Shown: positions 22,906-35,700 of the stretch, one piece after another
How positions within the stretch are numbered: the first letter of the stretch is position 1
Layout: each line of letters begins with the position of its first letter
NCBI GenBank assembly: GCA_963971285.1
Contig: OZ020245.1
Coordinates: 21,962,983-22,026,982 of the forward strand
Direction: 5' to 3'
DNA length: 64,000 nt
From: Astropecten irregularis
Lineage: Eukaryota > Echinodermata > Asteroidea > Paxillosida > Astropectinidae
Program-made: the position numbers and the translations under genes
The notes under the pieces: generated by a model
Told to the model about the DNA's origin: nothing
What the model saw: the letters and a program-made list of their open reading frames with translations, nothing else
The model's database searches: none

Positions 22906-24372
22906 TTAACGGATATAGGAGGGAGAGGGTTGGTTACTGCTATGGTGGGTACTTTACTTCAGGGCCTTAATACTCGGCAAGGTCTGAGCTCAGTGTTAGT
23001 TATGTCCTGGATGGAGCTTAGAGCACTCCTGTCTTCTCGGATCAACTGCTGTTGAAGATGTTTGTTTTTTTCTTTAAATGATATCCCGCAACTTTCTTAC
23101 TATCTTGTTACAACGATGGCCTTGTCTTAGGTTTGAGCTCTTGTGCGAAGGGCCTGATTGTTCCACGAAGCATTCAGTGGTCCAGGTTGTTTTGGTGTCC
23201 TTTTTTCCACCTAATGGATCCTTCTTGTGAGGTTGATGGACGGGATCCGAGATGGCACCATGATGGTGTGTGATACACACAGAGCCCCTCAACCAAACCT
23301 TATGATATTATCCATTCAGTTTACTTTACACAGCCAGTGTGGGTTTAACGTACCGTAATCGATGACGTGGCGCGACAAAGCACTTCTTGAAGTGAATGCC
23401 AGGGTCAATTACTAGGAGCTACAGAGACATCCATTGTTGGGTAACAGAAGTAAAATAGGAATTGGCTACCCTCTCCTCGCCTCCCACTTGCTCCATCTCT
23501 CTGAAAACAAACAAACAAACAAGCAAACAAGCAAACACCCCACACAACCAATGTTGACCTGATACCGAGCTTGGCCAAGAACCTTGGGATAATTCAGCGA
23601 GTACATTTCCCGTTACATTGAATGGAATTCATAAGGCCATATTAAAATTTGAGTTTCCGCAGCTACACATTTTTCTCAATGTAAACCATTAACCTCGCTA
23701 TCAAAGTTATTGTAGCTGAACTCTTCAAACTTTCTCAGCAGTAACACTTGACCACATGTAAAGGATGCCTGTTTGTTACATGTTACTGCACCAAAGGCCG
23801 TAAAATAATCGGAAGAAAATAAAAATGTCAGTAAAGAATCTAGAAGTAACAAATTGTCCGTAGACTTTTCAAAAATTGATGAGAAAACAAAAGAATTCCA
23901 GTCGGAAAATTTAGTATCAATGCTTTTTTTCTTTTTTTTTTCAAGTGTGCTAGTGACTGTTTAAAATAAAAAAGGTGATGGTTTTAATTTAATTCAAGAT
24001 TAAAAGATTCTGAAATAGAAAGATCGACTCTGATGTACAGTCTCCTTTTGAATCGTAGCAGTTTTGCTATAAGACAAGTCACCTCCAGTCGGATGCTGTG
24101 GTATATAAACAGAGAGGTTGCTGTCCATGTGTCTTTACTTTGCACCTGATAATGCCACTAGTAATGAATGTAAATTTCTGATGAACCATGTTTAATAATG
24201 ACCAAGAGAAATCTCACTGCACATCATGCATATTTCTGTCTGGCCAAATTTCTCACTCCTGAAACTGACTCCTATCTTTTTGGGAGGGAGTAAACAGCCA
24301 TTGGCCGTCTTTTAAGCGTACAAAGGCTAATCTTACACACGGCCATTTTGATACCCTTGGTGTCCGTCATCT

Positions 24373-24553
24373 ACAACCTGAAAGTACAGGTTGTGGTTTT
24401 TCCCTGAGTTTGAAGCTCCGTTTTCTTGTTCGAAAACAGAGTATCTACTTTGAAACTGTACATGAAAACCTCTATTTTGATACCTGGTAGTTTAAAATGG
24501 ATGTAAGAAATGGAGCTGGAGCCAGAGCCCAAGCCCAAGTTTCATAAACACCC
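24373..24553. repeat. MITE family D, decayed
   Basis: Internal TTTCCCTGAGTTTGAAGCTC, ACAGAGTATCTACTTTGAAA and right arm GGAGCTGGAGCCAGAGCCCA; the left arm is mostly lost. Confidence 0.6.
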
Positions 24554-26737
24554 CTAGTTAATACTCAAGCAGTTACATGTAGTGACATAGTGTCCTGCAG
24601 ATGGACACAAGCACACAGTTCAACATGGCTGGGCCTCGACCCACATTCAGTTGGGCACCAGCCACAATCACTGGGCAGTGTTAATTCACTTTTCATCCCT
24701 ACAAGAAAAAATCCACCATGAACTGTATAATACAGTTTACAAACTATACAGGATGTATTTAAATTGAACTCGTTCCCTTGCAATTGATACCATAGTAATT
24801 ACAGAATGCATCGTCTTTATAGCACATTTTCGTATCATTAAGCATGCCAAAAGGGACCATTACAACAATTAATATATATCGTGGCTTTCATATCGCAAAG
24901 GAAAAATAAAAGCTTTCTTTAATGAATGTTTGGTATATTCATAATCAGGGAGGAATTAATTATCAAAATGAATATTAAATCTGTACACCAGCAGTATGAA
25001 ATATGAAGCAATTGATATAACTGAGGCAAAATAAATATTGGTTTGGCTTTATTGGTCAAAATGACATTGTTCATAGTAATATAACATTGATCTTTTGGAG
25101 AAAAAAAGGTCAATATGTCTAGTAATTCCCAAGTAAAACAAACCATAGACATTAGGACAGAATTTAATAGAAATATACACATTTGATAAATGAAAATGGT
25201 TCAAACGTACCCTGAATCAAACAGTTGTTTACTGGAGGAACAATTTTTTGAGAATACTCATCGGTAGTTTTACTTAAGCGCACAATGGATTGACTATATG
25301 CAGGATCTGAGATTTTGTTTTTTCATATTTTAAGACATGCTATCTAAAAAAAACAGTTGACAAGACTGTTGTAAATGGGAGATTTTCTCCAATATTCTAG
25401 CATTTGTTCCTCCTGAATTTCCTTAAAAGATCCAGAATTTTGACAAAGTGCATCATTTGCTATGAACATCTTAAAATGTTCAATACCTTTATATACCCTT
25501 ATGAAAATGGCTTGGTGAAAGTATGGAATGGAATGCTATTAATACAAGAAACATTCATAAAACAAAAACATCCGTGTTAAAAAAAAACCAAGACATGAAA
25601 GAGTCTAATGTCATTTAACTTATAATAACAGTAGCTAGTTTTAGACATAGATTTGTATTATATGCTTTTTATTTGTTTTATTCAGACTGGAATAAGAAAA
25701 ACCCAGAACAACCAAAGGAAAGCAGTAAAGATACTTCTGAAGATAAAAATTGGTGTCGGTCTTGTTTATTTTAGCCCAAAACATGTAGTGTTGTTGAGAA
25801 AAACTATGAAAAGTGTTAAAAACAAAATACATTGGTTTTTATTAAGTTCTATCCTTACATTTTTGTTTACTGGATTCAAAAAACAAAAACTGTTTCTGTT
25901 CTTGGTGCTATCTTTTGGAAATTTAATTTATTTATGGAGGATATTAGATTTTCAGCACCAACTTTTGTATTCTTGCTTTCAGTGACATATTATATAAAGA
26001 TTGAGCCATTTTAGTCGATTTTCTTTGTACAAACATACATGGTATGAATTTGTGAAATTTTGTTTGTATGTCTAAGTAATCACTTTTGTTTGTGTGGCTA
26101 TGCTTCAACTGTTAATCGTTGCCAAAAACAATACGGGGGACGGTATACTCAGAACACAATGTCATTTTCAACATTCATTTCTTTACGTCTGCATCAGTAA
26201 GGATTATGCAAAAAAAGAAGGAAAAAAAGACAAAAAAATCTGTGAAATCAATTTTTCATGTATATGAATACTTATAGTTATACAAAAATGTAGCTATTGT
26301 AAAACCGATTCTATTTCAACATTTAATAAAGACTTTTCACAACTAGCACAATTTGTGTTCATTGATTTTGTTTGTTTGTTTTTTCCGTCAAAATTTTTAC
26401 TATTTTGGTATGCATTTGCCGCTTTTTACAAAATATCAAAGTTGTTGGTCTATTTTGTTGTCCGAAAATTGCCAAAAATTTACAAATCACAGGGTTGTCT
26501 TAATACACGGTGTGTGGTAATGCCATCACAAGATGATGTGACAAGCCTTATCCTGTTAAATGTGGAACAACCCAATGTCGTGAGTTCACGACATAGGTCA
26601 CAATTTGTAAAAGTCTTTCAACATGCTGGTGTGTCGGCAGTACTTGTCGTATATCTTCCCATGTGAACGCGCGTCGTCCTTGCACTAGACCAAGCTAGAC
26701 TAGAGGCATGAAGCAGGTAGCCTGTGATCGGTACTGG

Positions 26738-29700
26738 TCACTTCTGTTCCTTCCTCTGTGCAATCATGTGAACCACACTGTCCAGTGCACTCTCTGCTGA
26801 GGCCAGCGGGTCAGCAAGGTCACTACGGGTCGTAGATTCTTCTGGGTGCTGTTGCTGTACAGTCAAAAGCGTAATGACAAGTAAAACCTGATTCAAAGAG
26901 AGAATACAAGTTGGCATTTCTGACTGACACTGGCTCCTCTCATCTTTCTACATCATCTGAAGCTCTTCCTTGACCAAAAACCTTGATAATGCTGATGCCA
27001 ATTAATTTCCCTTTTTTAAAGTCAGGAAAGACTTCAAATGATATCTGTTTTTTGGCGAGCTGCGAAGCAAAGCGAAGCCTATGTAGTAGGGCCGTCCTTC
27101 CATCCGTGTGAAATGTTAGTTTTTTAGTATGTGCTTGAACCCAACTTTCTTTTTCTTTTTTTTTTGATGGGCGCGTTGTCCAAAATAATGTTGTTATTAT
27201 TGTAAATGAAAAATGTTGAAGTTTTTTCTATTGTTTCAAAATGTTGATTTTTTTTCTATTGTTTCAAAATGTTGAAGTTTTTTTGTATGGGTGTGCGTGT
27301 GTGATGGAAGGGTGTTTGCTATCATGTTTGTAACTGCACGTAAGGCTGCAGCGAGCCATGACAGCTTCGCTGTTCTAGTTTAAAGGTGTATTAACAGATA
27401 AACAAGAATTTACTTGAATATTAATGATTTAAGAATTTACTTTAATCTGTAACCAAAATCAAATCAGGAGGAATGTGGTGTTGTAGGTAGAACTGTTCTT
27501 AGAAGGAATATCTTACTAGAAAACATTTCTCACAAGAAATGTGTCATCAAAATAAATATTGGACAAAATATGCTTTATTGAGTAGTATCACATTAGGAAA
27601 AATGCATCACATTATGAATGTAATGTAGAATGCATGAATACCAGAAAGAAGATCTTGTAATGGGGGACATTCGACAACTTAATATCAAACAGAATAGCAG
27701 AAGGAATATTATTATTGTTTTTGTTTTAAATATCTTATACAAACAAGCAAACAAAAACTACACGTATTTGACTGGCTTACCTTTATTTTACTAATAACTG
27801 ATTTCAGCATTAGTTTAGCTGATGACAGTAGTTGAACAGCCTCCATGGTATTTGTCTTACTGCTACTGCAACGCTCATAGGCTACAAAAGAGAAAAAATA
27901 AACAAACAATATTTGGGGTTTCTTGTTATAGTCTGTGCCTTCAAGCAACAATATAACAAACAAAAAATTCAATTTCTACTTTGGGAAGAAAATGTCACTA
28001 CATCAACTTAATCAAGCATCAAAATTGTATGTGCATGGTGTACTGAGGCCTAATATACAATGAATTCCAGTTTTGGTAGTTGTGGGAAAAAGGTTGTATA
28101 TGATTTGTGCATTCATTACAGTATTATTACATGTATATAATACGTCACCACAACGTTTGTTGTAACATGTTACAAAACACACATGTACAAATAGCACGTA
28201 ACTTGGGTGCAACAAATGGGAAAACCTGCGCTCCGATGTAACAAGGTTCCGGTTATAAAAACAAAATTGTGAAAGTCCGATGGACTTTGACTGTATATTG
28301 ATGTTAACTGGAGCCAATAAGGGTTAGTACAGGAGTATGTTTCATCATCTGAGGCCAGAAACTGCTTCCATTCTGTGGCAGGTCTGGTAGGCTTTTTAAA
28401 AATACTTTTTAAAAATACGTTTTGATTCTAGCAGGATCTTTAATATCGAAGGCTCTTTCTTAATTAGACAATACTGTTGGTAATCAGGTCCTCTTTACCT
28501 TTGCCTAAGTGCAGCGACTGTGTTAGCATTTCCTGACATGTTTGAACCTCGTGACTCCAGCCATCTCTCTGCATTTGAAGCCGATGAGCTCTCTGTAGAC
28601 ACTGCAAGGCCTATGGACACATGATACAATCAGAGATTAATAAGACAATGTACAATTGGGCAATTATTTACAACAAAAAAAGGGAAATAAATTAAATCCT
28701 TATATGAATTAGGGCTTGCCCTTCACCAATATTTTTCATTACTAAATTAATGGTCTGTGCTCGGTTGGGATTCAAACCCATAACCTCATGCTTACTAGTG
28801 CAGTTGTCTTACCAACTGGACCATGAAGCTAGTGGATTGGAGGTTAGTGGGTAAATTTGAAACCAATATTGCAGCATGGTACCACTGACGAAAATGCTGT
28901 CACTAGCCCTACTTTAAAGAATTCTATCACCTCCGAAAATGTACATGTTGTCAATGGTACAATAAAAGTAGGACAAATGGCTTTGTGGCAATAGGGCTCT
29001 GCACTAGTGACGTCACATTCAGATGTTCTGACAAACAAGTCATACGCCATATACCCAACTTACACATAAACGTTGTGAAATTTGTCTGCACATACGGGTA
29101 ACTATAACTGTTGATATAAAGGGCGTATTCTATAAAAAGCTCCAGCGTGGAGCCTTATTCCATTTCATTTTTGCTTGGAGTAAGTAGGGCTTGACATTTC
29201 AGTCCGACAGCTTACATTATAGTTGTAATCACTCAAGTGACAATGGCCTCAGGATGTCAAGTAAAAACCTCTTGTTCCAGTACACTAGAAGCATGATTAC
29301 AATGGTGCCTCTCACCTTGTCATTATCCACTGTATTATCAGTGGCTGCGTCGCCATGGAGTTTGGCATACAGTGTCCAAACCCGGGCATTGGACGTCACT
29401 TGGGATGTCAGCCTCCCAAACATCTCAGCTAGCCTTCCTTTCAGGCGTCCCGCTGCAAAACAAAGAATATAATGAGTTAATAACTGGCTCTATTCTGAGA
29501 CACCCAACCCATAAAAGAGTGCTGTGGCCTGGCATGTCGAACTCAAGATCTCGTGGTCAATCTACAGATTGTGGGTTCGAATCCAGCCATGGGTTATTGG
29601 TGCTTGCGTCCTTGGGCAAGACGATTTGTCACATATTGCTCCTCTTCACCCAGGAGTACAATATGTACCTGCGAGGGTAGAGATGGATTTGTGGTTTGAT

Positions 29701-32700
29701 TAGCCTCTGTGCGCTTTAAAATAGCCGGGGCTGTATACTCCCCAGGAAGTTGAGATGGTTTAAGGAATGTAAATTATGGCCCAATGGTCAGGGATATTAA
29801 TATGTGTGCCACGAGTGTCTTTCGACAGATGTGTGCAAAGAATATTAAATTCAGAATGATTAATTATTATTATAATATATTTATGTCTCATGGTGCTACT
29901 CTTAAATCAATTACATTACATAATCCATAATAACTGACAAAAAAGCTCTACTTTTTCGTGATTGTATTTGAATTGGTCTTTGTTCCTTTGAAGTTTCTGC
30001 CTAACTTGAATTTAACAAATAATGCACTTTGAGCCATTCCAAACTAAAAACTAAAAACTGTCTGACTCAAAAGAATAGCTCTATGCAAAATAACACAAAA
30101 ATCAATGAACCAATGGTGCTTAGAAGTGGCTGAGCGCACCGCCAATTCACATTGTGGAACCAGCTTGGATATTTCCTTCATCTAAAATCTCCAAACATAC
30201 CCTGGTTTCCATGTGCATCAGTGAGGTTCTCAGTCACTGCCTTGACCAGGATGCCTAGCACGTCTTCCTCCACGTACTTCTCCTTCAACTCAAGGAGTCT
30301 GTGGAAGGCTCTGATCGCTTCGCTGAATTCGCCAACATCCACGCTCACCTTAAACACGACATAACATTTTGTTTGAAGATAAAAAAACTTATCCAATCAT
30401 TTTTTTTTTATTTCCGTTTGAATGTCACAAGTTTGAAGTCTTGGCAGTTAAAGGTAGTATCATACTTTAGTAAGAAACCAAAACAGAAATGTTCACAGAT
30501 TTATGTATAAATTACAGGGTATGAAGATGGTGCTGGTAGAAAGATACCGTTAAAATTTGTCTGCCTGAAATGGTGTACTTATCCAGAAATTAGTAAAACA
30601 ATGACCAAAAGTCTTTTTGATCTTTTAAAAGACTTTATAAGAAATACTGTGGCCGTTTTTCACTGTTTTCTCAAAAAGTGGGCACCGTATGGGACTGAAA
30701 TGTTCACAGATGACTGTATCTGTCTTGATATTTCTGCCCATGAATCTGTATTTCTTTGATTAAAACCAAAGAATATTACCAAAAAGCCCCCCCCCCCCAA
30801 AAAAAAAAAGAAGAAAGAAATCCTACTCTTTTCATCCACAAGAGTATGGTGTTGATGATATTTTAGTTATCTGATGGCCCCGCCCACCATCCCCAAACCC
30901 CACCCCAAAAATATCCAACATCTTACCAGCATGAAATTCTCCCATATCCTCCAGTTTTCATACATACACCTGATGGCTTCTTGCAGGGTCTTAAAGGCTT
31001 TGGGTCTAAAAAGAAAAGAAAAGAACAATGAGAAATGAAAGATAGCAACTCTCATGTTTTATTAACACTTTCAAAACATCGGCATGCCTCACCAAGGTCT
31101 TTATACCTTGAAATCTGCTTAACACACAAAATTGCTAAATGAATAAACTAACAAAGAAATTCACTTGCAAGCATGCGTTTCAAACCAAAAAGATCACGTG
31201 TTTTTTTTTTCACAACTGGTTAACTATTTTCTTCTCCTTTTTTCATCCATCCTAATTTTTTTTGCAAGAGGAAGTTCTTATAAAGGTGATCAAAGTAAAA
31301 CGATGTCGTGTTGCTGGTAGTGACGTTTTGGCTGCTAGAACTGCTAGCCTCCATCAGGCAACTGAAGAACTGGATGCCGAAAGTTCTTCTTTTTGGATTG
31401 TTTAGCTTCTTCCCAATAACCAAGCTCACCAAATAATCTTTTTTTAAAGCTCATGATGTTTTGTTGTTCATTATTGACAAACACTTACTTCTGATTAAGA
31501 TTAATAAGGGCAGACGACAGGTTGTTCCACGCTTTGCCGCTCTGTGGAGAGAAACACAACATCAGACAAACTGTCAACATGACCCCTTCGGACAAAAATA
31601 AGAAAAAATTTCAAAATTTCCTCAAAATAAAACTTGCCTCTGAGAAAAATTCCAACCCTTGACCTTCTGCTTTCTGATGCAGAGGTCCTATCAGCTAGGG
31701 ATCCTGAGCAAGATTCTGTGTTGGATCCGTCACATGTGCAATGTATTGAGGAGCCTGACAACAGACAGAGTATACTGTCCATCGGGTCTCCTCAGAACCA
31801 TACTCACAAGAGTTATAATGGTGTAGTGGCAAACTATCCCTTTCTATATTTCATACGCCTAGTAATAACAAATTACTGTCTGTCATATTGTATTAAATCT
31901 TCAGCAAACTCCTACCATTGAGTGCCTTGCAACCAAAGCATTAGGGAAATTTGAAACAGACTAGCTAGCAAGTTGACTGGATAAACTGTGGTTGATGGGT
32001 GATAAGTCCAGAGTTATAACCAAGTCAAATTTTCACAAGTCAAGTCAAGCCGCAAGTCAAGTTTTCTCAAGTCAAGTCAAGTCTCGAGTCATTTTGTTCC
32101 AAGTCAAAGTCAAGTCACAAGTCACAAAAATTAGTGACTCGAGTCCAAGTCACCGACTCGAGTCAACAACTCTGGTGACAACTGTGGGATCAGCAACTGG
32201 ATTATCCGTGGATTAAGTCTATCTTTGACTCCTAATCCCCTTCAGGTTATGACTACAGAATGATGGAATACTTACATCACTTTCCAGTGTGACACACTTC
32301 CTGTATGCCCTCACTGCTGTCTCGTGTTTCTCTGCTTTGTTGGCTGAGTAGCCCAGCCAGAACCAGGAATCATACTACGGGGATAAAGACACAAAAACCT
32401 CACCAACAAAGTTCCATGCAAAGTTGGTTTAAATAACTCAATACTATACACAGTCACACTCCAAAAAGACTAATGGAAGCCATTTTATTCTATATTTCAT
32501 TCTTTATTAGGAACATGTTCAGGTTGGCTCATCTGTGGCAAATTAAAAAAAAAGTTGTACAATTGGGTTTTTTTTGGCTGAAAATTGGTTTGGAAAATGA
32601 ATTTTCAGATGCATAATTAGTTTTGTATTGTGGGTTTGAATCCAGCTATGGGCTAGTGGTGCTTGCGTCCTTGGGCAAGACGCTTTGTCACATATTGCTC

Positions 32701-35700
32701 CTCTTCACCCAGGTGTAAATGGGTATCTGCGAGGGTAGAGATGGCTTTGTGGTTTGATTAGCCTCTGTGCGCTTCAAAGTAGCCGGGGTTGTATACTCCC
32801 CAGGGAGTTGAGATGGTTTCAGGAATTATTGCCCCTATACCAGGGATAATAATATGTAAAGTGCATAGAGAATCTTTGATTATTATGAGCTATATAAGTA
32901 GATATTATTATTTATATGTTCAACACAAGTAATCAACTGCTGCAAACTGCTCATCAACCATGATAATGACCGGGTAATGCCCGAGTGCTAGCCTTTGAGA
33001 CAGATCCTGCTAGGATCGAAACGTCAGGCCCTTCTATTACTCCCAGCATATTTTTGTGCATAGATACATGCAGTACTAAGCAAAGTGAACTCCATGGGAA
33101 CGTGCAAGGCTCATGTAAGTTAATACAGATTGAATCAAATAAAATGGCAATCAAGCCAACCTGGATGGAATTCTTTTGGAGCGAAATCTCCAAGCACTCC
33201 AAGCTCTTGCCCCACTCTTCCTCCTCTAGGTAATACAGGCCCAGTGACCGCATGGCACGGGCACTCCTCTGACCGGACAACTCCCAGGCCTTCTTGTAGT
33301 ACTGCTTGTCTTTCTTCAAGTCTCCCAGCATGCACCAGAGGGTTGGCGTCTCCTTGATGGCCAGCTGGTCGTGTATCACCTTCATGGCCTGAGGACGTAA
33401 AACAAAAACGACAATTTTGAAGTAAATCAACATTTCAAAATCAAAATTGGTCATTTCATACAGTTTGGGCTAAGTTTTCAATTTTCGTTCTTAATTGGGA
33501 GTCAGGTTGGCGTAGCGGTCCTTTCCACACCTTTTACTGCTGGCAGACCGGGTTTCAAGTCTGGCTCGGTCCACAGTGGATTGGGTTTTCTGTCCCTACC
33601 TGATTCTGTGGGTTTTTACCCAAAATATTACTCTAGGGTTTTCCACTCACCTCTAAAACTGTATCTTCTTCTCATCATCTTTCCATATAAGGTTTCATCA
33701 GGCTTTCGAGCTACAGTGCCTAGGGCACTTTTGAAGAATCATTGGTTTCATTACCAGAAATAAATATGAATAATATCAATAATTCATGGATGAATGGTCA
33801 CCTTTTCCGGCTTTTCCAGGAGTTTGTAGCACTCAATGACCTTTTCCCAGAGTTCTAGCCTGATGAAGATCTCAAGAGCTGCAGTTACCACACCAAGAGC
33901 CATTAACAGGCTAGCAAGCTCACTCTGTTGAGAGTCAGACCATACAAAAATACAAATTCATTTGACAGCTTAAAACCAAAAAAATGGACAAACTTGGACT
34001 AAATCTTTGAAAGCCTTCAATATTCTATTCGATACAAGGTAGTGCTACCACACAGGGCTCAGATATTGAGGGAAAAAAAGCACTGGACAGCAGGTCTAGT
34101 AACCAAAGCATTTTATTAGACCTGAACATTTTTCACTACACCTGTGGCATTCATGTACATTGGAAAACAGTAATTGTATACAATATTGTGTCAAAATCAT
34201 CAATTTGGACAGCATTTTAATTGTGCAAGGAAAACAAAATCCGCTGAACTAGTGCAGTACATACTTTACTAGACTGAAACTGAGATCACTAGACTCGGTC
34301 CAGGGTCTAGTGGATATTTTGAGTCCTGCCACAAAATTGCTCCCTACATCAACCGACATAATAAGTAAGGGGGAAGCGGAAGCAATTATTTCCCCTTACC
34401 TCCATGGTCCACTTGGGCGGTAGACACACTGCATGTAACAGCCTCAGTCTGTCAGTAACAGCACACTCCGTCTCTTTGAACTGGTCAACCAGCGACTTCA
34501 TGGAAACAAAATTAATAGACAAGAATCTTTTCTAATTGCTTGACAAATGCCTTTTACTGGGTAACAGTGGCTAAAAATTCCACTTGAAGAAAGGGATTTT
34601 TTTAATTAATAGAAGGTGAAATTTCCAGCCACTTTATATGACTGGTGAATGGAAATTTGTTTATGCAAATACATCACAGAAAGTACCCTTCAAACATTTC
34701 AAGCAAATTTAAGTGCTTACACGTCTTTTAACATAAAAATGTGTTTTAAAACGCATCATATTCATACCAAAGAATCAGAGTGGACTGTTGAGACTGACTG
34801 GTGTTCCAAATGTGAAACAGTAAAATGCAACACCGGTCCTGTGAAATTAATACGTCACAGTATAGTTATCATTTTAAATATGAAATCTAGAACACAGAAG
34901 TATTTAATTGAGACATTCAAAAGTAGCATTAATCAAGGTTGCCAAATAGCTTCATGACAGCCACGCAAATTTGCCTGGTACTCAGACAATATTTTGTGTA
35001 GAGACCATACCTGCATCTGCACCATGGCTCTCTCTACCGTCCTACCACGATCCCTCTCTACCTGACATCTGGTCATCAATGCTAGCGTGTGTATGGACCA
35101 CACCTGAGGATTTCTCAATGCGGCCTGAACGCGGAGAAACAGAGAAAATAATGTCAAGCACCAAAGGAATACCAGTTAATTTTGCAAGTGAAGAAAGATT
35201 TCTTATCTATGATAAGTTGAGGTTTTGGCAAAATTTTGAAATGGCAAGTTTCTTACCGTAAGATATGCTTACCGTAAGATATGCTTTCAGTTCTTCCAAT
35301 AGCAGTTCTTCTCTTGGCCTAGTTCGCTTGCGTTCCACACTGCAAAAAAAAAAGTCAAGTAAATACCTTGCTGTTTACTATAGACACCAAGAAAACTGCA
35401 ACATCACTACCCTTCTACAAATGTCCTAAATAATGCTGTTCAAATGGGTCCCGGAACTTTGCCCGAGATATATTTACTACTTCTTTGTGGTTTTGACTTC
35501 TTCCCTAATCTTAGTTTCCTTAATTTTCATCTTCTTTCTTCCCTTCATGTATTTTACCTTCTTTCTACCCCTATTGAATTCTACACTCCTTTCCTCAATC
35601 CATCGCAGCCTTGTACTTTCAGAGATTTTAAATGATCAAACAACATGACACATGAAAAAAAGAACATGGCTTTATCCGTGGCTTTAAGTCGCACGTGCTC

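Larger units (their letters stand above)
22662..26345 (+). other. Probable long 3' UTR / downstream flank of MEMO1
   Basis: No recognisable coding exon on either strand between the MEMO1 stop and the TTC27 stop. The stretch is AT-rich, especially 24.8-26.35 kb, with a GT microsatellite (about 22757-22793), an AAAC-type microsatellite (about 23507-23536), a partial MITE arm (22813-22905) and a decayed MITE (24373-24553). Candidate poly(A) signals are at 23818-23823 and 26325-26330. Open frames near 25.65-26.0 kb are A/T-driven and have no recognisable domain. Whether it is all transcribed with MEMO1 is unknown. Confidence 0.4.

Noticed and set aside
25653..26014. Frames of 60-110 aa with hydrophobic residues
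   Set aside because: A/T-rich composition explains the Phe/Leu/Ile content. More likely 3' UTR of MEMO1 or plain intergenic DNA.
32990..33025. Further hammerhead motif (GATCCTGCTAGGATCGAAACGTC region)
   Set aside because: Has a strong hairpin and GAAACGTC, but the CUGANGA box is absent (TTTGAGA instead), so it does not meet the core.
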